The notes below the pieces were generated by a model, which was given only the letters and a program-made list of their open reading frames with translations, made no database searches and had not been told where the DNA came from. The position numbers were made by a program, and so were the translations under genes. DNA of 37,800 nucleotides from a virus. Of the stretch, positions 7,760 to 15,440 are shown piece by piece (positions within the stretch are counted from its first letter, which is position 1; each line of letters starts with the position of its first letter). The stretch covers positions 1-37,800 of the IMG/VR virus record IMGVR_UViG_3300047300_000247; one strand, given 5' to 3'.

Positions 7760-7924
7760 ATGGCAAGGTTTAAAGATATAGCTACTGGGAATGTGTTTGA
7801 GTTCACTAATGAACACGACATACAAACAATGCGTAAACACACAGAGTATGTAGAAGTTGTAGAAGAGAATCAAGAAGTAGTTATTAAACCTTCAGTAAAA
7901 CAAAAGAAATCAAAGGAAGTTTAA
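7760..7924 (+). CDS. Small basic protein after capsid gene
   Basis: A 54-residue protein (begins MARFKDIATGNVFEF, ends KKSKEV) in the gap between capsid terminator and fibre. AAGGAG precedes the ATG by about 6 nt, and the stop immediately abuts the fibre ATG at 7925. The N-terminal half looks like a small beta structure and the C-terminus is lysine-rich. Short genes of this type often follow the phage capsid gene, but I know no assigned function. Strong ribosome site and tight packing support it as real. Confidence 0.7.
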   Translation: MARFKDIATGNVFEFTNEHDIQTMRKHTEYVEVVEENQEVVIKPSVKQKKSKEV

Positions 7925-9325
7925 ATGACATTATATCGTGGAGCAGGTGGAGGCGGTAACTCTACAGACGATGCGTTAGTCACACAAGTACAAACATACG
8001 CTACGCAGGCTCAAACATCAGCAACTAATGCATCTACTTCTGCATCTAATGCAAGCACATCCGCAAGTGCTGCTGCTACGTCAGCTTCTAATGCTGCTGC
8101 TTCTGCTTCTACTGCAGCAAGTGCAATTAGTTCTGCACAATCTGCTGCTGCTCTAGCACAATCTCATGCGAATGCTGCAGATAACTCTGCTGATGATGCT
8201 GCTGAGGAAGCAATCTTAGCATCTTCATACCGACTACAAGCACAAAACTCTGCTGTAGCTGCTGCTGCGAGTGCTACTGAGGCTTCTCAACTAACTGCTG
8301 ACTTAGCTGCTGACTTAGCGGCTGTTGAATCTAATAAGAATGCTGCTCAGGCTGCTGAAACACAAGCAGGTATTTACGCAACTAACTCAGCTAACTCATC
8401 AACTTCTGCTGCAACTTCTGCAGCGAATGCAGCAACAAGTGCCTCTACAGCAACTACTCAAGCAAGTGCTGCTTCTACTTCAGCAACGAACGCGGCTGCT
8501 TCTGCATCTACTGCAGTATCTGCTTCTAATACAGCAACAACAAAAGCTAGTGAAGCTTTAGCAAGTGCTAATGCGGCTGCTGCTAGTGAATCTGCTGCTG
8601 CAACATCAGCATCTAACGCATCTACTTCAGCATCTTCTGCTTCTACTTCAGCAACTAATGCTGCCTCCAGTGCATCTAGTGCGTCTACTTCTGCATCTAG
8701 TGCAAGTACATCAGCAACTGCTGCTGCGGCTTCTGCTACATCAGCAAGTGGATCAGCTTCTACAGCAACTACTCAAGCAAGTAATGCATCTGCTTCTGCG
8801 ACATCAGCAGCTTCTAGTGCATCTGCTGCTTCAACAAGTGCAAATAATGCAGCAACATCAGCAACTAATGCGGCTGCTTCTGCAACTGCGGCTGCTAATA
8901 GTGCTTCTCAGTTTACTGATGCATATGTAAGAGGTTTAATCTCAGCAACAGGTAACTTGTCTTATAACGCTTCTACAGGTGTTATGAGTTATACTCAACC
9001 TAGTTATGCTGCTGTAGCTACAACAGGTGCTTATTCTGATCTAACAGGTAAGCCTTCTTTAGCGGCAGTTGCAACATCAGGCTCATACACAGATTTAATT
9101 AATAAGCCAACTATTCCTACTGCTGTAAGTCAGCTAACTAACGACAGTGCTTATATTACTCAAGCAGGTGCTCGTACAGCTATCAGTGCTAATAGTGGTT
9201 TAACATATAATAGCTCTACTGGTGTTATGGGCGCAGCTTCAGGCTATAACGGTTACGGTGTAAGAACGGTTTCTACTGCTGCTCCATCAGGCGGTTCTGA
9301 TGGTGACGTTTGGTATAAGGTGTAA
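7925..9325 (+). CDS. Ala/Ser/Thr-rich repetitive tail fibre
   Basis: A 466-residue fibre-like protein. Residues about 15-335 are an extreme low-complexity run of Ala, Ser, Thr and Asn in irregular SATSAS/NAAASAS units, like the long shaft of lambda side-tail fibres. Residues 335-466 change to phage fibre modules, with two related repeats of the type YAAVATTGAYSDLTGKPS. The protein ends in YGVRTVS...GGSDGDVWYKV, a C-terminal peptide shared with the short fibre at 15437-15889. The following Gly-rich gene is in the same reading frame, separated by one TAA and one codon. Likely a receptor-contacting fibre. Confidence 0.85.
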   Translation: MTLYRGAGGGGNSTDDALVTQVQTYATQAQTSATNASTSASNASTSASAAATSASNAAASASTAASAISSAQSAAALAQSHANAADNSADDAAEEAILASSYRLQAQNSAVAAAASATEASQLTADLAADLAAVESNKNAAQAAETQAGIYATNSANSSTSAATSAANAATSASTATTQASAASTSATNAAASASTAVSASNTATTKASEALASANAAAASESAAATSASNASTSASSASTSATNAASSASSASTSASSASTSATAAAASATSASGSASTATTQASNASASATSAASSASAASTSANNAATSATNAAASATAAANSASQFTDAYVRGLISATGNLSYNASTGVMSYTQPSYAAVATTGAYSDLTGKPSLAAVATSGSYTDLINKPTIPTAVSQLTNDSAYITQAGARTAISANSGLTYNSSTGVMGAASGYNGYGVRTVSTAAPSGGSDGDVWYKV

Positions 9326-9328
9326 TCA

Positions 9329-10318
9329 ATGACTATTAATATTAAAGACGGTGGTGTTTGGAAAGAAGCTACTATGTACGTCAAAGATGGCGGTACATGG
9401 AAAGCAGTTCAAGAAGGCTATATTAAAGACGCAGGAACTTGGAAACAATTCTTAATGAGTCGTGTATCTTCTTCATATACTTTTGCTGCAAATACTGCTA
9501 ATGCTTCTTTAAACTTATCTACAGTTGCAGGGTATGTTTCAGGTAAAACAGATATTACTGTTACAGTTAACTCAGGTGTTTACTTGTATGCTACTTCTAC
9601 AGGTGGTTATGCTTTAAATCTAACAGGCGGTGCTGTTGGTGATACCTTAACTATTGTAAATAATGGTTTTATTATGGGGCAAGGCGGTAAAGGCGGTGAC
9701 TACGGCGGAGGCGCTCTTAGGCAAGGCGGTACTGGTGGTCCTGCTATTAATTTTGGTTTTGGTATGTCTGGTGCAACTGTAACTAACACATCAGGATATA
9801 TCGGAGGCGGTGGTGGTGGTGGCTCGGGAGGTTCTGGTGAATATAGTGGCGGTGGTGGCGGTGCAGGCGGCGGTGCCGGTGGAAGTTCTATAGGGGCAGG
9901 TGGTGGTGCAGGTGGTGGAGTTGGTTCAACAGGTTCAAATGGAGCAGGCGGTTCTTATATGCCGTCTGAATCTGTAGTATATTCACAAGGCGGCGGAGGA
10001 GGCGGAAGAATAATGCCAGGAACAGGCGGTTCTGGTGCGCGAGCTGGCTATACTAGTGACCCTAATGGTGGCGGAGCAGGTGGCGGTGGTGGCTCAACCG
10101 GACAGACAGGTAGTGGTGCGGCAGGTGGTAGCGCAGGTAATGCAGGGTCAAGTGCCGGTTCGGCAGGGGGACCGAGCGGTGGCGGTTATGGAGCATCAGG
10201 TGGTTCAGGTTCTTATGGAAGCGCATCAGGTGGTAAAGCCATTAACTTAAATGCCAAGTCAATTACATGGACAGGTGGAGCATCTAGTTCTAGTAGGGCT
10301 TATGGGGCAGTTTCTTAA
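9329..10318 (+). CDS. Glycine-rich fibre tip / adhesin
   Basis: A 329-residue protein. The N-terminus has three tandem KDGGxWK-type motifs (about residues 6-11, 20-25 and 35-40; the third is KDAGTWK). Residues about 60-110 form a beta-rich module, and residues about 115-300 are dominated by Gly with poly-Gly runs (GGGGGGGSGGSG). Long Gly-rich stretches of this type form packed polyglycine II helices in the T-even/S16 gp38 adhesins that bind outer-membrane receptors, so receptor binding is the best guess. AAGG precedes the ATG by 8 nt. It lies in the same frame as the preceding fibre, raising the possibility of stop-codon read-through. Confidence 0.75.
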   Translation: MTINIKDGGVWKEATMYVKDGGTWKAVQEGYIKDAGTWKQFLMSRVSSSYTFAANTANASLNLSTVAGYVSGKTDITVTVNSGVYLYATSTGGYALNLTGGAVGDTLTIVNNGFIMGQGGKGGDYGGGALRQGGTGGPAINFGFGMSGATVTNTSGYIGGGGGGGSGGSGEYSGGGGGAGGGAGGSSIGAGGGAGGGVGSTGSNGAGGSYMPSESVVYSQGGGGGGRIMPGTGGSGARAGYTSDPNGGGAGGGGGSTGQTGSGAAGGSAGNAGSSAGSAGGPSGGGYGASGGSGSYGSASGGKAINLNAKSITWTGGASSSSRAYGAVS

Positions 10319-10330
10319 TAAGGTGTGACT

Positions 10331-10711
10331 ATGAAATATATTGTTAATGATTTAATAAACGGAAAAACTAAAGTATTTGATACTAATGAAGAAGCTATCG
10401 CCGCTTTACAACAAATTAAAGCAGATTATCTTGAACAAGAATCTTATAGGTTTACAGTTGCGCGTGAAATAGTAGACGGCAATAATACTACTTGGACTGC
10501 TGTTGATTTAGATACGGCAACAGAAGATGCGACGTATCATGTATTTAATACATTGACAGGACAACATGAATTAGTTGTTGGTGTTGAACCGGCAAAATTA
10601 AGACATTCTCAAATTAAAGAAGAGTTTTTAACGTCCAATGGTTTAGATGCACCAACTGAAGTAACAGACGAAGAAGCAATTAAATACACGCCGGTATTAA
10701 CTATAGCCTAA
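10331..10711 (+). CDS. Hypothetical protein next to adhesin, possible fibre chaperone
   Basis: A 126-residue acidic protein (MKYIVNDLINGKTKVFDTNE...). ATG 10331 is preferred over an in-frame GTG at 10325 because AAGG lies 8 nt before it. Composition is mixed alpha/beta with no Cys, no membrane segment and no motif I recognise. Small genes directly downstream of adhesins often encode assembly chaperones; this is inferred from position only. Its stop overlaps the start of the PP-loop enzyme (TAATG), so the two are probably co-translated. Confidence 0.65.
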   Translation: MKYIVNDLINGKTKVFDTNEEAIAALQQIKADYLEQESYRFTVAREIVDGNNTTWTAVDLDTATEDATYHVFNTLTGQHELVVGVEPAKLRHSQIKEEFLTSNGLDAPTEVTDEEAIKYTPVLTIA

Positions 10712-11625
10712 TGAAATATTACTTCCGCAAAAAATCTACGTTAAATTTAGGTACATTAGCGGAGTGTATGTGGGACCGTAACGAGATAGTTACACCAAAC
10801 TCAGACATTCTTTTGCTAACACCTATAGGCAAACTAAGTAGTATAAGTTTTTTAACTGCCTGTGAAAATAGAGGCAAAGAACTAGCTAACTTAGACAGCA
10901 AAATATATGTACTGTGGTCTGGCGGGTTAGATAGTACAACAGCATTTTTGGTACTAAGAGAAGTAGTGCCAGCAGAACAATTGGCTGTTTTGTACACGGC
11001 TGATAGCCTTACGGAATACCCCGGATTTTTTGATGCGCATATAAAAGGCATACACGAAAACCATAAGTTTAGTATGGCAACAATGGCGCAAACTATGGAA
11101 AAGTTTTGCAAGCTAGGGGTTATAGTTACAGGTGAAATTGGTGACCAACTATTTGGGAGCGCATGGAGCACCACTGGTACATCCCAAGAACTTAAAGATA
11201 ATTGGAAAAATTTTAAATATGGGGCTTTATTGAAAATACCAAGAGTTGAGCAATTTGTAGAAGCCTGTCCCAAAAAAATTGAAAATGCTTTAGATGTATT
11301 GTGGTGGTTTAACTACGCCATGAAATACCAGTACGTACAAATGCGTATGCTCCGTGATAACACTTCAACACAACTAAATAGTAATATCTACCATTTTTTT
11401 GATACACCAGACTTTAACGATTATGCGGTGTCTATAGACTCTGAAACTAGAATGCCTGAGTTTGATATGAAAAACTATAAATACCCAATGCGTGAAGTAA
11501 TATATAAGTTATCTGGTGATAAAGAGTACGCATTTAATAAGCCAAAAGTTAGGTCTTGGAACGCCCATGGGAATCCACTTGCTGAGGCTATTGACACTAA
11601 TTGGGTTAGATATGCAGATAATTAA
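10711..11625 (+). CDS. Asparagine-synthase-like PP-loop ATPase lacking glutaminase domain
   Basis: A 304-residue protein. Residues 70-76 are SGGLDST, the ATP-pyrophosphatase P-loop that adenylates a carboxylate. Residues 141-150 are GEIGDQLFGS, matching the G-x-G-D-E/Q-L-F-G motif of the asparagine synthase family rather than QueC or GuaA. The C-terminal part (YKLSGDKEYAFNKPK) has the basic residues found late in that fold. There is no N-terminal Cys-type glutamine amidotransferase domain, so ammonia or another amine would be the nucleophile, as in AsnB-like cyclases and ligases. Codon use (many ATA, TTT and TAT codons) differs from structural neighbours, suggesting recent acquisition. It overlaps the cupin gene by 14 nt. 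The substrate is unknown. Confidence 0.8.
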   Translation: MKYYFRKKSTLNLGTLAECMWDRNEIVTPNSDILLLTPIGKLSSISFLTACENRGKELANLDSKIYVLWSGGLDSTTAFLVLREVVPAEQLAVLYTADSLTEYPGFFDAHIKGIHENHKFSMATMAQTMEKFCKLGVIVTGEIGDQLFGSAWSTTGTSQELKDNWKNFKYGALLKIPRVEQFVEACPKKIENALDVLWWFNYAMKYQYVQMRMLRDNTSTQLNSNIYHFFDTPDFNDYAVSIDSETRMPEFDMKNYKYPMREVIYKLSGDKEYAFNKPKVRSWNAHGNPLAEAIDTNWVRYADN

Positions 11626-12208
11626 CGGTCTTTCTATAGTTAATTCAACTTCACAAGACCTGTACCAATACCGGTGCTATGTAAAAACACAGCCAATAAT
11701 TACTGATCAAAGATGCAGCTATTGGTATCTAAATGGTAGCGAAGTCGGGTGTTTTACCGGTAACGGCGAAGTATTTAATAGGTTTGACGTTTGCGTTGAG
11801 ATATTTGGCTATACCCCAGAAACACGTACTTCTACATATAGTCGGGGTACTGATTTACCTTATTTAAATGGGTGCAGTACTAAACAGTTAATACCGCCAA
11901 CACGCGTTGGTGACCCAACTTGGCAGTTATTGCAAATGCAGCCTAATACAACTGAACAAAACCACCATGTTCATTCAACAGCAAGAATTGTTTATGTTAT
12001 TTCAGGCAGTGGTGAATCAGTTGTTGGGATGCCTACTAACAAAAAAACACACAAATTAGAACAGGGAATGGTTTTAATTTTAGACAAACTTGAACCACAT
12101 CATTTTGTTTCTTATGATGACGGTTTAATTGTTGCACCGTTGCATATATTTAGTTCATCACAAAATGAATTTAATCATCCTATGTTTAATGGTACTCATA
12201 TTATTTAA
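11612..12208 (+). CDS. Cupin-fold protein paired with PP-loop enzyme
   Basis: A 198-residue protein starting at ATG 11612, inside the end of the PP-loop gene; longer in-frame starts would overlap that gene deeply. The C-terminal half is a cupin barrel: motif 1 HHVHS (His 118, 119, 121) followed by YVISGSGE, and motif 2 LEQGMVLILDKLEPHHF (His 163, 164). The His residues could hold a metal, though the usual motif 1 Glu is not obvious. The first about 100 residues contain three Cys, several aromatic residues and no domain I recognise. Overlap with the PP-loop gene suggests one pathway, perhaps making or modifying a small molecule, sugar or peptide. Confidence 0.75.
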   Translation: MQIINGLSIVNSTSQDLYQYRCYVKTQPIITDQRCSYWYLNGSEVGCFTGNGEVFNRFDVCVEIFGYTPETRTSTYSRGTDLPYLNGCSTKQLIPPTRVGDPTWQLLQMQPNTTEQNHHVHSTARIVYVISGSGESVVGMPTNKKTHKLEQGMVLILDKLEPHHFVSYDDGLIVAPLHIFSSSQNEFNHPMFNGTHII

Positions 12209-12223
12209 AAATAAAGGTAAGCA

Positions 12224-12433
12224 ATGAGCGATAACGTGACAGATAAAGACTTCGGAGCACTCGAAGCAGAAGTCAAAATATTAATTAATGAAGTACACTT
12301 GCTTCGTAAAGAGATGGCTCAGGTTAATGCTGTCATCAACCAAGGCAAAGGTGGATTATACGTGTTATTATTCTCTGCCGGTGCTATTGGATCAGCAGTG
12401 ACATTACTATTTAAGAAAATCTTTGGTGCTTAA
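12224..12433 (+). CDS. Small coiled-coil/one-TM membrane protein (holin- or XhlA-like)
   Basis: A 69-residue protein. Residues about 8-43 form an amphipathic helix with heptad-like spacing (LEAEVKILINEVHLLRKEM), followed by one membrane segment (GGLYVLLFSAGAIGSAVTLLF) and a short basic tail (KKIFGA). This topology is like XhlA-type lysis accessory proteins or virion membrane anchors. AAAGG precedes the ATG. It is far from the lysis pair at 22.3-23.1 kb, so it may be an accessory holin or a structural protein. Confidence 0.7.
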   Translation: MSDNVTDKDFGALEAEVKILINEVHLLRKEMAQVNAVINQGKGGLYVLLFSAGAIGSAVTLLFKKIFGA

Positions 12434-12768
12434 TGGAATACTCATCAGTATCTGTAGGACATAATCTAACAGCAGGGGCTACTACTTGTGTGTACAAAGT
12501 ACCTACAGGGTATGCTGCTAAGTGGAACTTAATGTATTTACACAATGCATCAGGTAACACTAAGACAATCACTGCTAAATGGTATGATTTAACAGCTAAT
12601 GCTGAGTATAACGTTTTAAACGGCTATAGCATGGCATCTAAAGACTATTTAAAGTTTGATGGCGGTGCTTATGTTGTATTAGATGAAGGAGATGAGGTTC
12701 GTCTTACTCCTGAAGCAGCTTCTGATTTCTCATCAATCAATACGTTTGAACTAATAAGGAAGAAATAA
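12433..12768 (+). CDS. Beta-rich structural-type protein, unknown
   Basis: A 111-residue protein with alternating short beta strands (KWNLMYLHNASGNTKTITAKW, then EVRLTPEAASDF), no Cys and no membrane segment. The pattern suits a small virion decoration or fibre-associated beta sandwich. Start overlaps the previous stop (TAATG) and its own stop overlaps the next start in the same manner. I cannot name the family. Confidence 0.7.
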   Translation: MEYSSVSVGHNLTAGATTCVYKVPTGYAAKWNLMYLHNASGNTKTITAKWYDLTANAEYNVLNGYSMASKDYLKFDGGAYVVLDEGDEVRLTPEAASDFSSINTFELIRKK

Positions 12769-12929
12769 TGGCTACTAAAAAACAACAAGCAAAAGTAGGT
12801 AAAGTAATGCATGAGTTTAAGACAGGTACTTTACATTCTGGTAAGGGCGGTAAAGTAGTTAAGAACCCTAAACAAGCAGTAGCTATTGCGATGTCCGAAG
12901 CAGGTATTAAACAAAAGAAGAAGAAATGA
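12768..12929 (+). CDS. DUF6496-like small basic protein
   Basis: A 53-residue Lys-rich protein. The core VGKVMHEFKTGTLHSG then NPKQAVAIAMSEAG matches my memory of DUF6496, a short basic family in phages and bacteria with no known role. The tail is KQKKKK. It overlaps both neighbours (TAATG at the front, ATGA at the back). High charge suggests nucleic acid binding, perhaps packaged with DNA; that is inference. Confidence 0.7.
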   Translation: MATKKQQAKVGKVMHEFKTGTLHSGKGGKVVKNPKQAVAIAMSEAGIKQKKKK

Positions 12930-13204
12930 AAAAAGACTCTAGATTAGAACGTGCCGGTGTATCGGGATATAATAAACCCAAGGCTACCCCAAGTCACCCT
13001 ACTAAGTCTCACGTAGTAGTGGCTAAAGAAGGCGATCAAGTTAAGACTATTCGCTTTGGTCAGCAAGGTGTTAAAGGTGCAGGAGCTAATCCTAAGACTG
13101 AGGCAGAGAAAGCACGTAAAAAGAGCTTTGAAGCACGCCATGCCAAGAATATCGCTAAAGGTAAAATGAGTGCGGCTTACTGGGCAGATAAGGTAAAGTG
13201 GTAA
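12926..13204 (+). CDS. Conserved small basic phage protein
   Basis: A 92-residue very basic protein with KSHVVVAKEGDQVKTIRFGQ and a C-terminal RKKSFEARHAKNIAKGKMSA...WADKVKW. I recall this signature as widespread in marine and environmental phages without an assigned function. The pair with the DUF6496-like gene, overlapping by ATGA, suggests joint expression. It ends just before the promoter at 13212. Nucleic-acid binding is plausible from charge only. Confidence 0.7.
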   Translation: MKKDSRLERAGVSGYNKPKATPSHPTKSHVVVAKEGDQVKTIRFGQQGVKGAGANPKTEAEKARKKSFEARHAKNIAKGKMSAAYWADKVKW

Positions 13205-13211
13205 ATAAAGC

Positions 13212-13240
13212 TTGACTTTTTAATAATTGTATGGTATAAT
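13212..13240 (+). promoter_or_regulatory. Sigma70 extended -10 promoter abutting connector gene
   Basis: TTGACT (13212-13217), a 17-bp spacer ending in TGG, and TATAAT (13235-13240). The connector ATG is at 13246, only 5 nt after the -10 box, so transcription should start at or within a nucleotide or so of the start codon. It is the same promoter class as 247 and 5301. Confidence 0.85.
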
Positions 13241-13245
13241 ATATT

Positions 13246-13899
13246 ATGACTTATTTAGAACTAGTAAATGAAGTACTTAAGAGACTCCGAGAAGACGAAG
13301 TTACGTCTGTCGGGGATACTAACTATTCTAAATTAATAGGTGCTTACGTCAATGATGCTAAGATGGACGTAGAAAACGCTTATTCTTGGAATGCTTTATC
13401 AGATACTTTAACGGTCAATACTGTTACAGGTATCTTTAACTATGCTTTAGTTGGCTCAGGTCAACGATTTGAAGTCATCGATGTATGGAATAACAACTCA
13501 GGAAAGAAATATTTCCTTAAGAAGTCTCCAGTAAGTCGTATGACATATCTTTTATTAGGTCAGAATCCTGATAGAAATTCTCCTACAGAGTTTTGCTTTA
13601 ACGGTGAAGACACTAACGGAGATACGCAAGTAGATTTATATCCTATTCCGGATGGTGCTTATCAGTTATTCTTTAATATCTGTAAGCCACAGACTGAGTT
13701 AACTGCAGATAATACACGTATTCTAGTCCCTTCTTTACCTGTTATTATGGGTGCTTATGCAAGAGCATTGGCAGAACGTGGTGAAGATGCAGGCATTGGA
13801 TCTGCAGATGCTATGGCAATGTATAATAAAACATTAGGTGATGCTATCGCTATTGAATCTAATCGTTATGTAGAAGAATCTAACTGGAGTGCCTGCTAA
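13246..13899 (+). CDS. Tail tubular A / head-tail adaptor-like protein
   Basis: A 217-residue protein opening with MTYLELVNEVLKRLRE, typical of the T7 gp11-like adaptor that joins portal to nozzle. The helical N-terminus, central beta region and a C-terminal helix (VIMGAYARALAERGEDAG) fit that family. There is no ribosome binding site upstream; the -10 box of its promoter ends 5 nt before ATG, so the primary transcript would be leaderless. Its stop overlaps the nozzle start (TAATG). Confidence 0.8.
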   Translation: MTYLELVNEVLKRLREDEVTSVGDTNYSKLIGAYVNDAKMDVENAYSWNALSDTLTVNTVTGIFNYALVGSGQRFEVIDVWNNNSGKKYFLKKSPVSRMTYLLLGQNPDRNSPTEFCFNGEDTNGDTQVDLYPIPDGAYQLFFNICKPQTELTADNTRILVPSLPVIMGAYARALAERGEDAGIGSADAMAMYNKTLGDAIAIESNRYVEESNWSAC

Positions 13900-15440
13900 T
13901 GGCAGAGCAGTTAATATCACAATCAGTAGCAGCACCGGGATTCTATGGCTTAAATACACAAGACGCAAGTGTACAGCTAGAAAGTGGTTTTGCTTTACAA
14001 GCCTTTAACGCTGTTATCGATAAGTTTGGTCGTATTGGTTCTAGGAAGGGTTGGGTTAAAGCTAATACAACTTCTCCTACAGCTTTAAACAATCAAGAGA
14101 TTCAACAGATTTACGAATTAGTAGGTACTGATGGAACTAAATATGTACTCGCCACAGGAAACAACAAACTATTTAAACTTGTGGGTACTACACTATCAGA
14201 GATTACTTATGGCGGTGGAGGAGCTGCACCTACGATCACTGCAAACAATTGGTCTATTGCTTCTCTTAACAACAAAGCATACTTCTTCCAATCAGGACAT
14301 GATCCATTAGTATTTGATCCTGCTTTAAGCACATCACAGTATCGTAGAATTTCAGAGCATTCTACTTATGCAGGAACTGTACAGCAAAACGATATCGTAT
14401 TATCTGCTTATGGTCGATTATGGGCAGCTAGTACAGCAACAGATAAACAGATTGTACGCTTCTCAGATGTAGCAGCAGGTACTGTTTGGTTTGGTGGTAC
14501 ATCAGGCTATATTGATGTATCTCAAGTATGGACTAATGGTACTGATGAGATTACTGCACTAGGTGCTCATGGTGGTTTCTTAGTTATCTACGGTAAGAGA
14601 CAAACTCTTATCTATCAAGGTGCTCAAGATCCTAATACAATGACACTATTAGAAGGTATCAATGGTGTGGGTTGTGTTGCTAGAGATACTGTAAAGAGTA
14701 TTAGTAACGATTTATTATGGCTATCTGACTCAGGCATCAGATCTTTTGCACGTCTAGTAACTGAAAAGTCTATGCCAATGCGTGACGTAAGTAAGAACGT
14801 ACGTGATGATTTATTAGCAGTATTAGCAGGTGAAGACTTAAGTAAAGCAAGAGCAACATACAATGAGAAGGATGCTTTCTATATCGTATCTTTCCCACAA
14901 TCAGATATCAGCTACTGCTTTGACGTTAGAGCACCTTTACCTGATGGAGCAGCGAGACCTACAGCATGGACTTTAGCACCTTCTGCTTTGTATTATGATA
15001 CATCACGTAGAATGTTGATGGGCTTCCCAGGATACATTGGCGTTTATTCAGGAAATGATGATAACGGTTCATCATATCCTTTTATTTATTTTACTAACTA
15101 CTTTGATTTTCAATCACCAACAACTGAAAAGATTCTTAAGAAGATTGGCTATACAGTAGTAGGCGGTGTTAATCAAGAAGTAACAGTTAAATGGGGTTTT
15201 GATTATCAGAACAACTATAGATCTGAGACTTCAGTAGTAGGTGATCAAGTAGTTTATGAGTATGGTGTAGCCGAATACGGTATCGCTGAATACTCAGGTG
15301 GTGTCGAGATTGACCAAAAGAAAGTCAATGCACATGGAAGAGGTAAGGTCTTGCAGATTGGTTTTGAAACTAATATTTCAGGGCAACCTATATCTATCCA
15401 GAAGATTGATGTCTATGTGAAACAAGGACGAGTATTATGA
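13899..15440 (+). CDS. Tail nozzle / tail tubular B-like protein
   Basis: A 513-residue beta-rich protein following the adaptor gene, the usual order for gp11-gp12-type podovirus tails. It begins with a segment common in phage nozzle or stabilisation proteins (APGFYGLNTQDASVQLESGF) and contains multiple propeller-like strand repeats (YVLATGNNKLFKL, GRLWAAST, GFLVIYGKRQTLIYQG). It would form the hexameric tail tube tip that anchors fibres. No enzymatic motif is visible. The stop overlaps the short fibre start (ATGA). Confidence 0.75.
   Translation: MAEQLISQSVAAPGFYGLNTQDASVQLESGFALQAFNAVIDKFGRIGSRKGWVKANTTSPTALNNQEIQQIYELVGTDGTKYVLATGNNKLFKLVGTTLSEITYGGGGAAPTITANNWSIASLNNKAYFFQSGHDPLVFDPALSTSQYRRISEHSTYAGTVQQNDIVLSAYGRLWAASTATDKQIVRFSDVAAGTVWFGGTSGYIDVSQVWTNGTDEITALGAHGGFLVIYGKRQTLIYQGAQDPNTMTLLEGINGVGCVARDTVKSISNDLLWLSDSGIRSFARLVTEKSMPMRDVSKNVRDDLLAVLAGEDLSKARATYNEKDAFYIVSFPQSDISYCFDVRAPLPDGAARPTAWTLAPSALYYDTSRRMLMGFPGYIGVYSGNDDNGSSYPFIYFTNYFDFQSPTTEKILKKIGYTVVGGVNQEVTVKWGFDYQNNYRSETSVVGDQVVYEYGVAEYGIAEYSGGVEIDQKKVNAHGRGKVLQIGFETNISGQPISIQKIDVYVKQGRVL

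Noticed and set aside
8325-8930. Two open frames rich in Leu and Gln within the fibre gene
   Set aside because: They are frame shadows of the repetitive GCT/GCA/TCT codons of the Ala/Ser fibre and have no ribosome site.
10719-11273. 184-codon open frame opposite the PP-loop gene
   Set aside because: The plus-strand frame has clear enzyme motifs; the reverse frame has no recognisable content.
11516-11611. N-terminal extension of the cupin gene
   Set aside because: It lies inside the PP-loop gene's conserved C-terminal part and reads as low-quality sequence.
11591-11622. TTGACA near the cupin start
   Set aside because: The nearest -10-like GATAAT is 20 bp away; a poor promoter.
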